Assembly (NCBI RefSeq): GCF_025377685.1
Contig: NZ_JACEHK010000002.1
Coordinates: forward strand, 62,001-126,000
Source: Anaerobacillus sp. CMMVII
GTDB taxonomy: Bacteria; Bacillota; Bacilli; Bacillales; Anaerobacillaceae
Reading direction: 5' to 3'
Length of the DNA: 64,000 nt
Position numbers and translations under genes: made by a program. A model generated the notes under the pieces. The model was given only the letters and a program-made list of their open reading frames with translations. It had not been told where the DNA came from and ran no database searches. Positions 1 through 9,064 of this stretch are shown piece by piece. Position 1 is the first letter of the stretch, and each line of letters opens with the position of its first letter.

Positions 1-2
1 GT

Positions 3-440
3 TTTTTCTTTGAATTTAAAAAGGAATTTATTCGTTCGAATATTTTTGGGTTTATTTTTATTTTTGCAGCTGCCATTTTATACACTAATTTTAGTTATAT
101 ACTCCATGGCAGTGGCCCACTACAAAGCATTCTTATTATAGGGCTAATTATTAATGGGTTCATATTTTTAATAACATTCATCTATTTTTTCCCTGTATAC
201 GTTCATTATAAGTTAAAGTTTCGTGAATATTTTAAGCATTCATTTCTCATGGGTTTGATAAATATCCATCACTTGTTATTGATATGTTTCCTTTTTTTCA
301 TAATCTACCATCTCTTCATATACTTTCCCGTTTACGTGGGGTTATTTTTACCAAGTATGATTGGAATGACGGTTATGTCAATCACCTTAATTTCTTTTAA
401 TAATTTTGAAAAGAAAAAAGCAAGATTAGAGAAGTCGTAA
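3..440 (+). CDS. YesL-family (DUF624) membrane protein, 3' part
   Basis: The reading frame is open from the window edge to the stop at 438-440, so only the last 145 or so residues are present and the start lies upstream. The visible part has alternating hydrophobic segments (four helices) and a YFFPVYVHYKL stretch typical of the conserved DUF624/YesL core. YesL proteins are integral membrane proteins usually encoded beside YesM/YesN sensor pairs and sugar ABC transporters; their biochemical role is not established. A complete second member occurs at 13785-14429. The gene probably ends an upstream sugar operon. Family assignment is fairly confident from the hydrophobic pattern and motif. Confidence 0.7.
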   Translation, partial: FFFEFKKEFIRSNIFGFIFIFAAAILYTNFSYILHGSGPLQSILIIGLIINGFIFLITFIYFFPVYVHYKLKFREYFKHSFLMGLINIHHLLLICFLFFIIYHLFIYFPVYVGLFLPSMIGMTVMSITLISFNNFEKKKARLEKS

Positions 441-474
441 TTGGTGGGGACCATGCTATTCTGTTTTAATGATA

Positions 475-642
475 GGCTATTTTCGTAAACTTTGTGGCTT
501 TTAGGTCGTTTGAGAATAAATAAGCCTTTTGGGACAAATTTATTTATTCTCAAAAGCTTCACGCAAAGCGTGAAGAACCAAGCATTCGCTTGGTTACGAC
601 CTAAAAGCTAATAGCAACGAAGAGAGTCTTTAGAAAAGAACG
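475..642. mobile_element. MITE-like element, copy A, with cloverleaf-like core
   Basis: The element is flanked by the 8-bp direct repeat TAATGATA (467-474 and 643-650). It starts GGCTATTTTCGTAAAC and ends AGAAAAGAACG. Inside, a 13-bp stem (497-509 with 596-608) encloses three further hairpins: an AGAATAAATA arm with its complement (about 512-552), CTTCACGC/GCGTGAAG (558-575) and AACCAAGC/GCTTGGTT (577-595). It has no coding capacity. A second copy with the same right half is at 45102-45283, and related copies without the cloverleaf are at 39935 and 59693. Confidence 0.7.
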
Positions 643-675
643 TAATGATAATAAAGAAGTGTGAGGATACATGTG

Positions 676-1611
676 ATGAACTATAGACGATTAGGTAATA
701 CAGGAATAAAAGTTTCCGAAGTTGGTTTTGGTGCATGGCAGTTAGGAAACCAAAGAGATTGGGGACAAATGTCCGATCAAGAAGCTATTTGCTTAGTCCA
801 TGAGGCTATTAGTTTTGGGTGTAACTTTTTTGATACTGCTCCTAACTACGGTTTAGGAAAAAGCGAAGAGTTGTTAGGGAAAGCATTTCTCGGAAAAAGA
901 GATAGAGTCGTTATTAGTACAAAGTTTGGTCATCATTCTGATAACACTCAAAATTTCGATGCGAAACTAATCCGTTCTTCCCTTGAAGCAAGTCTTACAC
1001 GTCTTCAAACCGATTATGTTGATTGCCTTCTTTTACATAATCCACCGTTTGAATGTTTCAATGGCAGCAGTCCACAATTCGAGATCTTAGAAAAATTGAA
1101 AGAAGAAGGGAAAATTCGTGCATTCGGAGCTTCAGTAGATTCTAGTCATGAAGTATTAGAATTATTGGAAATGACAAATTGCCAAGTCATTGAAGTCATG
1201 TACAATATTTTTCATCAAGAACCTGCAAAAGCTTTTCCGCTTGCTCACGAGAAAGAAGTAGGATTAATCGTGAAAGTACCGTTAGATTCAGGGTGGCTTT
1301 CAGGTAAATATGATCAGTATAGTCGTTTTGACGGTGTACGAAACCGTTGGTCTAAAGAACAAATTGAGAGAAGGGCAACACTGCTTTCAAAATTAACTTT
1401 TTTAACAGATGAAGAAACTACCTTAGCTCAAGCTGCCCTTCGATTTATTTTAGCTAGTCAAGCTGTATCAACAGTCATACCAGGTGCTAGAGAAGTGAAA
1501 CAATTAAGAGAAAATTTTTCAGCTAGTGAGTTCCAATTGTCTAATGAAAGTGTAAAAGTACTACAGGAGCTTTGGGAAGAAGAGTTGGCGAATAACCCTC
1601 TAGCTTGGTAA
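676..1611 (+). CDS. aldo/keto reductase
   Basis: This is a 311-residue NAD(P)H-dependent oxidoreductase of the aldo/keto reductase (TIM-barrel) superfamily. The tetrad is visible: Asp in FFDTA, Tyr in PNYG, Lys in ISTKFG and His in LLLHNPP, and the C-terminal VIPGAREVKQL segment fits the nucleotide-binding end. I place the start at the ATG at 676 because GTGAGGA lies about 7 bases upstream; a GTG at 661 would overlap that ribosome site. It begins a likely operon with the second reductase (31 bp downstream) and the GH3 enzyme, suggesting reduction or oxidation of a sugar or sugar aldehyde. The actual substrate cannot be read from sequence. Confidence 0.85.
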   Translation: MNYRRLGNTGIKVSEVGFGAWQLGNQRDWGQMSDQEAICLVHEAISFGCNFFDTAPNYGLGKSEELLGKAFLGKRDRVVISTKFGHHSDNTQNFDAKLIRSSLEASLTRLQTDYVDCLLLHNPPFECFNGSSPQFEILEKLKEEGKIRAFGASVDSSHEVLELLEMTNCQVIEVMYNIFHQEPAKAFPLAHEKEVGLIVKVPLDSGWLSGKYDQYSRFDGVRNRWSKEQIERRATLLSKLTFLTDEETTLAQAALRFILASQAVSTVIPGAREVKQLRENFSASEFQLSNESVKVLQELWEEELANNPLAW

Positions 1612-1642
1612 AAGTACATTTTAAATTTATGGAGGAATAAAA

Positions 1643-2650
1643 ATGGGATATAAACCGAATGAGCAAAGATATGAATCAATGGTTTACAATCGATGTGGTA
1701 GGTCTGGTATTAAACTACCGGCCCTTTCACTAGGATTATGGCACAACTTTGGTGGAGTAGATGTTTTTGAAAATGGACGTGCTCTGATTAGAAAAGCTTT
1801 CGATTTAGGCATTACGCACTTTGACCTTGCTAATAATTACGGACCGCCACCCGGATCGGCAGAAGAAAATTTCGGGAAGATCTTACGTCAAGACTTTGCG
1901 GGGTATAGAGATGAAATGATTATATCTACAAAAGCAGGCTACGGAATGTGGCAAGGGCCATATGGTGAGTGGGGATCAAGGAAGTATTTAGTTTCAAGTC
2001 TTGATCAAAGTTTAAACAGGATGGGACTAGATTACGTGGATATTTTTTATCACCATAGACCAGATCCGGAGACACCTCTTGAAGAAACAATGATGGCGCT
2101 TGATCATGTCGTCAAACAAGGTAAAGCCCTTTATGTTGGAATATCTAATTATGGGGTAGAGGAAACGAAGCAGGCAATTGATATTTTAAGAAAATTAGGT
2201 ACACCGTTACTTATTCATCAGCCAGCTTATTCAATGTTAAATCGCTGGGTTGAGGACGGGTTAACATCTCTCCTACAAGAAGAAGGGGTAGGATGTATTG
2301 CCTTTGTTCCGCTTGCACAAGGATTGTTAACAAACCGTTATTTAAATGGTGTTCCTACAGATTCTCGTGCATCTAAAGCAGATAGCTTTTTAAATCGTGG
2401 TGATATTACAGAAGAAGTCATTCAAAAAGTACAAAAATTAAATGAAGTAGCACAAGAACGTGGTCAATCTCTTGCGCAAATGGCGATTGCATGGGTGCTT
2501 CGTGAACAAAAGATCACTTCTTGTTTAATCGGTGCTAGTAAAGTGAGTCAACTTGAAGAGAATGTAGCAGCCCTCAATAACCTTGATTTCAGTTCGGAAG
2601 AGCTACAGTTGATTGATCATATATTAAGGGCAGATAGATTAGCTGATTAA
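1643..2650 (+). CDS. YghZ-type aldo/keto reductase
   Basis: The protein is 335 residues and closely follows the YghZ (AKR14, L-glyceraldehyde-3-phosphate/methylglyoxal reductase) pattern: LPALSLGLWHNFG near the N-terminus, FDLANNYGPPPGSAEENFG, ISTKAGYGMWQGPYG and VDIFYHHR with the catalytic His. The conserved Asp, Tyr, Lys and His are all present and the length is normal for the family. A GGAGG site precedes the ATG. It sits between another reductase and a GH3 glycosidase, so it may detoxify or channel short sugar aldehydes arising from the pathway, but that is inference; the family assignment itself is strong. Confidence 0.88.
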   Translation: MGYKPNEQRYESMVYNRCGRSGIKLPALSLGLWHNFGGVDVFENGRALIRKAFDLGITHFDLANNYGPPPGSAEENFGKILRQDFAGYRDEMIISTKAGYGMWQGPYGEWGSRKYLVSSLDQSLNRMGLDYVDIFYHHRPDPETPLEETMMALDHVVKQGKALYVGISNYGVEETKQAIDILRKLGTPLLIHQPAYSMLNRWVEDGLTSLLQEEGVGCIAFVPLAQGLLTNRYLNGVPTDSRASKADSFLNRGDITEEVIQKVQKLNEVAQERGQSLAQMAIAWVLREQKITSCLIGASKVSQLEENVAALNNLDFSSEELQLIDHILRADRLAD

Positions 2651-2683
2651 TCAAATATTGCTTAAAAATAGGAGGTAGATGTA

Positions 2684-5470
2684 ATGACAAAGAAGACATA
2701 CGGGGTTCCATTAAAAGGATTTGCGGAGTTTAGTAGAAGAGTTGCTGCTGATGGTGCCGTTTTATTAAAAAATGAAGGACAAGCTCTTCCTATTAAGGAA
2801 GGAGAAAGTATTTCAATTTTTGGAAGAAGTCAAATTGACTACTATAGAAGTGGAACGGGATCAGGTGGTAGTGTAAATGTTGAGTACACTACCAATTTAT
2901 TGGGAGGACTTAGAAATAAGAAAACAGTCAATGTCGATGAAGATTTAGCGACAACATATGAGAAGTGGTTAGAAGAAAATCCTTTTGATAATGGTGGTGG
3001 TGGCTGGGCAGCCGAGCCATGGTTTCAAAAGGAAATGCCATTAACAGAAGAGATCGTTTCAAAGGCAAGGAATAAGTCCGATAAAGCTATCGTTGTGATT
3101 GGAAGAACCGCTGGTGAGGATAAAGATAACGCTGATGAGCCAGGAAGCTATCAGTTGACAAATGACGAAAAGAACATGATTAGACTAGTGACCAAGAATT
3201 TTGAGCAAGTCATTATTGTCTTGAATGTATCGAACATTATTGATATGGCTTGGTTGAATGATGAAGATTACCTTCATTCGATTCAATCCGTCCTCTACGT
3301 ATGGCAAGGAGGAATGGAAGGAGGGAATGCCGCAGCCGATGTCATCGTTGGCGATATTACTCCGAGTGGTAAATTAACGGATACAATTGCCTATTCGATT
3401 GATGATTATCCGTCTACCCGTAATTATGGCGATGAACTTAAAAACTATTATCAGGAAGATATCTATGTGGGTTATCGCTACTTTGAGACGTTTTGCCCTG
3501 AGAAAGTTCAGTTTGAATTTGGCTATGGCTTATCTTATACCGAGTTTGCGGTAGAAACTGACAGTGCTAAACTTCTGACAAAAGATGGTGAAAAGCATGT
3601 TGAAGTTGTGGTGACAGTTAAAAACACTGGAGCAACATATGCAGGGAAAGAAGTTGTACAAGTTTACTATGAAGCACCACAAGGAAAGTTAGGCAAACCA
3701 GCTAAAGTGCTAGCTGGATTTACGAAAACAAGATTACTAGAGCCTGGAGAGTCTCAATGCGTCTCTGTTAGTTTTCCAGTGAGTAGTATCGCCTCTTATG
3801 ACGATGCTGGCGTCACTGGTCATCCTTCTGCTTACGTAATAGAAAGCGGATGGTACAACTTTTATGTAGGAACGAGTGTTAAGAAGGTTGAAAAAGTTGA
3901 GATTGATGGAGAAAGTGGTTACTTCGTTGAAGAACTGCAAGTAATCGAACAATTAGAAGAAGCGTTAGCACCAGTAGAGAGTTTTACGAGAATGAAACCA
4001 GGTGTTCAAAAAGAAGACGGTTCTTATGAATTTACGTATGAAGATGTTCCGAAACGCAAGATTTGTTTAGCAGGTCGAATAGAAAAGAACCTTCCTCAAA
4101 CGTTGGAGCAGACGGGTGATCAAGGCTATAAATTAAGAGATGTCTTTGATCAAAAAGTTGGTATGGAAGACTTTATCGCTCAGTTAACAGATGAAGAACT
4201 TGCAACGATTGTTAGAGGAGAAGGAATGAGTAGTCCATTGGTTACACCTGGAACCGCTTCAGCCTTTGGTGGCCTAAGTGATCGTTTATTCGCCTTAGGT
4301 ATTCCAATTGCTTGTACAGCTGATGGCCCATCAGGAATTCGAATGGAAAGTGGAGCATTGTCAACGCAGGTGCCAATTGGAACCTTACTTGCTGCGACTT
4401 GGGATATTGAATTAGTTGAAGAACTTTATGAAATGGAAGGAAAAGAATTAGTCTCAAATGACATCGATGTTTTACTTGGCCCTGGGATGAATATTAGACG
4501 TAGTCCACTAAATGGACGTAATTTCGAATACTTTTCAGAAGATCCACTAATAACAGGAGTTTTCGCGACAGCTGTTACTCGTGGAATCATGAAAGGTGGA
4601 TCAAATGCAACGCTGAAACACTTTGCTTGTAATAATCAAGAGAAAGCCCGACACAATGTAGACGCCGTTGTTTCAGAACGTGCGATTAGGGAAATTTATT
4701 TAAAAGGGTTTGAACTGGCAGTAAAACAAGGTGGTGCCAATTCCATTATGACGGCATATAATCCGATCAATGGGCATTGGACCGCTTCCAATTACGATTT
4801 AGCGACGACTGTACTTCGCAAGGAGTGGGGCTTCAAAGGAATCGTGATGACTGATTGGTGGGCAAAAATGAATGATGTCGTAACTGGAGGAGAAGCGGCA
4901 ACTGAATATACGAACTTTATGGTTCGTTCCCAAAATGATCTATACATGGTTGTTAATAACTATGGAGCAGAAATCAACTCTGGAAATGACAATACGATTG
5001 AATCGTTAAAGAATGGATCTTTAACACGTGGGGAGTTACAACGTGCTGCAATGAATATATGTGATTTCTTAATGCATGCACCTGTATTTTCACGCAAACA
5101 AGAGATTGAAGAATCCGTAACGAAGTTTGAAGCGAATCCATCTCTATCACCAGAAGAAGTGCAAAATCTATCTGAAAACCCTAGGATAACACCATCACGC
5201 TTGGCATCGACGTTTATGAAAGTAGAACATGCTGGCATGTATCGTATTATTGTAAAAATTATGTCACCAAAAACGAATTTAGCTCAAACAGCTTGTAATC
5301 TTAAACTGAATGATGAATTTGTGACGACGATTCAGACCAATGGTACAGATGGTAAATGGATTAGACAAAAACTTGTGAAAATTGAACTTGAAGAAGGACT
5401 TTATAAGTTAAATCTAGAGTCTTTAAAGTCTGATTTGGAAATTGAATGGATAGAGTTTAAGTGTCTATAA
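2684..5470 (+). CDS. GH3 glycoside hydrolase with swapped domain order
   Basis: This 928-residue protein carries the two GH3 domains in reverse order. Residues about 12-270 match the alpha/beta sandwich domain normally C-terminal (AADGAVLLKNEG near the N-terminus, FGYGLSYTEF at its end). An Fn3-like segment with VVVTVKNTG and GKEVVQVYY follows (about 300-410). The catalytic barrel comes last (about 480-800), with TADGPSGIR, TLKHFACNNQE, MTAYNPING and the nucleophile Asp in IVMTDWW. The final 80 residues form a small beta-rich, CBM-like tail. There is no signal peptide, so it is probably cytoplasmic and acts on imported oligosaccharides. Known reversed GH3 enzymes include beta-glucosidases; substrate here is unknown. 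AGGAGGT precedes the ATG, and a strong terminator follows. Confidence 0.88.
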   Translation: MTKKTYGVPLKGFAEFSRRVAADGAVLLKNEGQALPIKEGESISIFGRSQIDYYRSGTGSGGSVNVEYTTNLLGGLRNKKTVNVDEDLATTYEKWLEENPFDNGGGGWAAEPWFQKEMPLTEEIVSKARNKSDKAIVVIGRTAGEDKDNADEPGSYQLTNDEKNMIRLVTKNFEQVIIVLNVSNIIDMAWLNDEDYLHSIQSVLYVWQGGMEGGNAAADVIVGDITPSGKLTDTIAYSIDDYPSTRNYGDELKNYYQEDIYVGYRYFETFCPEKVQFEFGYGLSYTEFAVETDSAKLLTKDGEKHVEVVVTVKNTGATYAGKEVVQVYYEAPQGKLGKPAKVLAGFTKTRLLEPGESQCVSVSFPVSSIASYDDAGVTGHPSAYVIESGWYNFYVGTSVKKVEKVEIDGESGYFVEELQVIEQLEEALAPVESFTRMKPGVQKEDGSYEFTYEDVPKRKICLAGRIEKNLPQTLEQTGDQGYKLRDVFDQKVGMEDFIAQLTDEELATIVRGEGMSSPLVTPGTASAFGGLSDRLFALGIPIACTADGPSGIRMESGALSTQVPIGTLLAATWDIELVEELYEMEGKELVSNDIDVLLGPGMNIRRSPLNGRNFEYFSEDPLITGVFATAVTRGIMKGGSNATLKHFACNNQEKARHNVDAVVSERAIREIYLKGFELAVKQGGANSIMTAYNPINGHWTASNYDLATTVLRKEWGFKGIVMTDWWAKMNDVVTGGEAATEYTNFMVRSQNDLYMVVNNYGAEINSGNDNTIESLKNGSLTRGELQRAAMNICDFLMHAPVFSRKQEIEESVTKFEANPSLSPEEVQNLSENPRITPSRLASTFMKVEHAGMYRIIVKIMSPKTNLAQTACNLKLNDEFVTTIQTNGTDGKWIRQKLVKIELEEGLYKLNLESLKSDLEIEWIEFKCL

Positions 5471-5490
5471 TTACATTCAAATAAAAGTAA

Positions 5491-5520
5491 TAAACCCTTG
5501 GCTTACCAAGGGTTTATTTT
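5491..5520 (+). terminator. rho-independent terminator after GH3 gene
   Basis: A perfect 10-bp stem (AAACCCTTGG / CCAAGGGTTT) with a four-base loop is followed by ATTTT. It ends the reductase-GH3 transcript. Confidence 0.85.
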
Positions 5521-5656
5521 CTGCTTAGTTTTATCATTTTAAAGTTGGTAATCATGAGTTTCCCACGGTATTTGCTTGTATATTTAGCTGGACAAAATTC
5601 ATAGACAACTGTCCTCTCATAATGTACTAAGAAGTAAGAGTAAAGGGGAGTTGTGG

Positions 5657-6085
5657 ATGTATAATAATTATTACTTTCGACCAGAAAATCAACTAATCGC
5701 TGATATTACAAAAGCGATAAATGGGGAGTATTCAGCAATAGCTTGTTACCAACAATTAGCAAGAATGGCACCGACTCAAGAGGCAAGAGATCAAATTCTT
5801 GAAATTAGAAACGATGAAATAAGACATTTTCAAGTGTTTTCTGAAATCTATACAACATTAACTGGGGGACAACTAACGCCGCAAATTACAGAGGAATGTC
5901 CGAGTGACTATCGTTCCGGATTAGTCACCTCATTTAAAGATGAGCAAGAAACAACGGACTTTTATCTCGACATCGCCGAAAAGTTGACTGATCCAACTAT
6001 GAAAGAACATTTTAAAAGAGCTTCAGCAGATGAACAAAATCATGCTGTTTGGTTTTTATACTTTTTAACGCATAACCAGTATTGA
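5657..6085 (+). CDS. ferritin-like (rubrerythrin-type) diiron protein
   Basis: This 142-residue, mostly helical protein has the four-helix-bundle diiron ligand pattern: Glu in NGEYSAI (helix 1), EIRH (helix 2), Glu in KDEQETTDFY (helix 3) and DEQNH (helix 4). It lacks the rubredoxin domain of a full rubrerythrin. The start is set at the ATG at 5657, six bases after AAAGGGGAG; the in-frame TTG at 5651 abuts the ribosome site. Such proteins are linked to peroxide or iron handling in the cytoplasm, but the exact function of this subfamily is unknown. It appears to be transcribed alone. Confidence 0.72.
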   Translation: MYNNYYFRPENQLIADITKAINGEYSAIACYQQLARMAPTQEARDQILEIRNDEIRHFQVFSEIYTTLTGGQLTPQITEECPSDYRSGLVTSFKDEQETTDFYLDIAEKLTDPTMKEHFKRASADEQNHAVWFLYFLTHNQY

Positions 6086-6090
6086 GTATA

Positions 6091-6801
6091 CTATTCCTTA
6101 TCAATAGGAGCTAAAAGGTGATCTCTGTACGTATCAATATAAATATTTCCATTAGCTAATAAAACTGCATAAACTACTTCTTTAAGATGTAAATTCCGAT
6201 TGTTTAATTCAGTATTTAACCAAGTTTGTGGTAGTTTATTTTCTTTTAAATTTTTCTCAATAATTTCACCATCCATGATAAGTTCAATCGGGAGTCTTGA
6301 TTCTGGATTTGTTGCAATCATTAAATCCTGTCTCGTTACATTACGATATTGAGGTTTCTTTAGTACGGTTAACGTACCGTTTGTTTCAATAATGGCAAAA
6401 AGTACTTCGTCTATATTAAAAACTTCTTTTTCGCGTAATTGTTGATTGAGATAATCTAGAGTATAGCGCATTTTTCTCATATTAGATTCGAGTATTTTAC
6501 CATTTTGAATGACAACAGTAGGGTCACCTGCGAAGAACTTTCGCCATTTTCTACTCTTTGTAGATATAAAGGCAGTCATGAATATAACAAGAACAAAAAT
6601 AATATAGGAAAAAACTAATGTATGTGGTTTTAACCTAACATTATAAGCTAAAGCTGCTGTAATTGCGCCGAGCGTAATGGCAGCAATAAAATCAAAAATA
6701 GTCATCTGAGATATCGTTTGTTTCCCTAAAAAACGCGCTCCAATTAATAACAAGCTAAAAGCGACAATTGTCCTAATCATTACTTCCATATACTCTGGCA
6801 T
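6091..6801 (-). CDS. DUF421 membrane protein (YetF/YdfR type)
   Basis: The 236-residue protein has three N-terminal membrane segments (about residues 5-80) followed by two soluble repeats. The signature GARFLGKQTISQMTIFDF then AAITLGAITAA identifies the DUF421/YetF family, and the C-terminal half carries the paired beta-rich YetF domains (VLFAIIETNGTLTVLKK and VVYAVLLANGNIYID). In spore formers such proteins are often membrane proteins of unknown function. It converges with the ferritin-like gene, their stops being only a few bases apart. It is divergent from the sensor kinase downstream. Confidence 0.85.
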   Translation of the reverse strand: MPEYMEVMIRTIVAFSLLLIGARFLGKQTISQMTIFDFIAAITLGAITAALAYNVRLKPHTLVFSYIIFVLVIFMTAFISTKSRKWRKFFAGDPTVVIQNGKILESNMRKMRYTLDYLNQQLREKEVFNIDEVLFAIIETNGTLTVLKKPQYRNVTRQDLMIATNPESRLPIELIMDGEIIEKNLKENKLPQTWLNTELNNRNLHLKEVVYAVLLANGNIYIDTYRDHLLAPIDKE

Positions 6802-7303
6802 TGTTTCACTCCATCATAACTATGTATTGTGACTATTTTACAGAAAGAAAAAGTCGTGGTTCTTTGTAATCTATTAAGACTAGGCTACTTTATTTGTTAT
6901 TTCCAATTAAAGTAATTTTTATAAAGTTGTTTTCACAAAGATTGATGCATTTAAAAATATTTATAAACATGACAAACGACACAATTTTGCTCGGTATGAG
7001 GGGAGTTGTGTCGTATATTTTTGTTTGTAATTATTCAGTTATGGTACGCGGACTGAGATTCCTCTATTTCACTAATAAAGCCTAACCATTACGCGGACAC
7101 TTTGTCCACCACAACCAACCAAAAATCCCATATTCATAAATCCTTCATGATTACAAGTCCCCATAGCTGTAAAATCCATATTGACTTTTCCATAATTTTT
7201 AAAACGCAAAATGATTATATCAATATAAATAATGCTTTATAATAGGTTGAGCGAATTTAGAATTATATTGTTCTAGCCTCTAATAGATTGGAGAATCAAT
7301 TTC
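6802..7303. other. intergenic region with repeat fragment and inverted repeat
   Basis: No convincing gene is present. Bases 6926-6948 (GTTGTTTTCACAAAGATTG...) resemble the left end of the dispersed element family found at 43142. A 9-bp inverted repeat, ACGACACAA (6976-6984) with TTGTGTCGT (7006-7014), follows. A TATAAT at 7238-7243 could be the -10 of the kinase promoter, but no good -35 is visible. Confidence 0.4.
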
Positions 7304-9037
7304 ATGTACAAAAAACTATTTCCTACAACGTTAAAGAACAAATTTGTCTTAGCATTTTTACTATTTATTATCTTTCCCTTTTTTCTACTAAGTGTTTACT
7401 ACTTTCAAGAAATCGAACATATTATGCAGGATCAAATCAGTCAGCAGAACAGGGAGGAGTTAAAAAGGTTAAATCGTACTCTTGAGGATACGATGGTTTT
7501 GACATTAAATACGGCTATCCTTTTAGATCAAGATTCAGCCGTCGAGCATATCTTAAAAAATCCTCAGCAATTTCAGCTATTAGACAGGCATTATCGGTTA
7601 GATGATAAATTTAATAGTATTAACAACAGCTTGTTTTTAGCGAGCCCCAAGATTTATTTTACGGTGATTGATTTTCATCAAAATATCTATTCATCCTTTC
7701 AATCAAGGCGCGGCTTGGAATATACCAGTGTCATTAATGAAGATTGGTATGTTGATTTTGTAAATAGTGGACAATTTTATCAATGGGAAACGAACGAACG
7801 AAGCTATATTCATCCAAATGAAACAACGAGTCCGTACTTATTGTCACTATACAGCGTTTTACGAGACTATCAAAATCAGCCTTATGGGGTTTCGCGAATA
7901 AGTTTAGATATTTCAAAATGGTTTGAGCAGGTGATGAAAAGCTCTAGTAGTGACCAGGAGTTTTTTATTATTAACCATTTAGGGAAATCTGTTGCTGAAA
8001 CGGGGAATGGATCAAACATCGGTTTAGAAAACATCGAAGAAATTATTGAAAGACATGATACAGAAGGATTTTTAGTAGATGAATCTTCGGGAATGTTAAT
8101 TAGTTACAATTTTATTGAGCATTTAAATTGGTATTTAATAAGTCGAATTCCACTGCAGGTCCTTTTTGCAGAGGTAGAGGAGTTAAGAAGTCGATTACTG
8201 TTTGTTTTTATCTTTCTGACGGCAATCTTTATTGTTGTAACGTATATGATTGCTTCAAGAATAACAAGTCCGTTAGAAAAACTGCAAGAAAAAATGTCTG
8301 AGGTAGTAAGTGAAAATTTAAACGTTTACTTACCTGAAAATGACAATAGTTTGGAAATTTCTTCACTTACGAAAAATTTTAATCGGATGATGAGCGATTT
8401 AAACGATTTGGTCGAACAATTAAAAATTGAAGAAAGGCAAAAAGAGGCTATTAAAGTCAAAATGCTAGTTTCCCAAATGAATCCGCACTTTTTATTAAAT
8501 ACCTTAAATACCATTAAGTGGATTGCAATCCGCGAACGAAATCAAGATATTACAAAAATCTGTATTGCTTTAGGTGAAATTATTGAGTCTAGTTTAAAGA
8601 TTGAACCAGAAATGATTTCTTTAAAAGATGAACTTAAGCTAGTAAATTCGTATGTCGATATCCAAAAGTATAAATATAAACAGCAGTTCCGCGTTGAATA
8701 TCAGATTGAAGCTGAGGTAGAAGAGGCTTTAATTCCAAAACTAAGTCTTCAACCATTAGTTGAAAATGCCATATATCATGGAATTTCCCAGCTCGACGGT
8801 GAAGGCATGATTATCATACGTGCTTTTTTACCCTTGAATCATAGACTAACTGTTCAAGTCATTGATAATGGGATTGGCATTCAAAAGAGCAAAAACGAAT
8901 CAGTTCATAAAAACCATGGTATAGCATTAGCTAACCTAAAGGAAAGATTAGAGTTAATGTTTAAAGATGATGCTTCTGTACAGTTAATTCCGTTAGAACA
9001 AGGGATAAAAGCCGAAATACAATGTCCTTTTTATTAA
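7304..9037 (+). CDS. YesM-family sensor histidine kinase
   Basis: This 577-residue membrane kinase begins with a TM helix (about 18-38), an extracellular sensor region (about 40-290), a second TM helix (LLFVFIFLTAIFIVV), a HAMP domain, the His-kinase segment SQMNPHFLLNTLNTIKW with the phosphorylated His near residue 395, and a GHKL ATPase domain with PLVENAIYHGI (N box) and VIDNGIGI (G box). This is the YesM/LytS type used for sensing extracellular carbohydrates. It is followed after a few bases by the YesN-type regulator and then by a sugar ABC transporter, so it most likely controls that transporter. Confidence 0.92.
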   Translation: MYKKLFPTTLKNKFVLAFLLFIIFPFFLLSVYYFQEIEHIMQDQISQQNREELKRLNRTLEDTMVLTLNTAILLDQDSAVEHILKNPQQFQLLDRHYRLDDKFNSINNSLFLASPKIYFTVIDFHQNIYSSFQSRRGLEYTSVINEDWYVDFVNSGQFYQWETNERSYIHPNETTSPYLLSLYSVLRDYQNQPYGVSRISLDISKWFEQVMKSSSSDQEFFIINHLGKSVAETGNGSNIGLENIEEIIERHDTEGFLVDESSGMLISYNFIEHLNWYLISRIPLQVLFAEVEELRSRLLFVFIFLTAIFIVVTYMIASRITSPLEKLQEKMSEVVSENLNVYLPENDNSLEISSLTKNFNRMMSDLNDLVEQLKIEERQKEAIKVKMLVSQMNPHFLLNTLNTIKWIAIRERNQDITKICIALGEIIESSLKIEPEMISLKDELKLVNSYVDIQKYKYKQQFRVEYQIEAEVEEALIPKLSLQPLVENAIYHGISQLDGEGMIIIRAFLPLNHRLTVQVIDNGIGIQKSKNESVHKNHGIALANLKERLELMFKDDASVQLIPLEQGIKAEIQCPFY

Positions 9038-9064
9038 ACTTAAATGGTAAAGGTGGGGATTTTC

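Noticed and set aside
6894-7085. 63-codon plus-strand frame
   Set aside because: Crosses repeat fragments and an inverted repeat, has no ribosome site and no family features.
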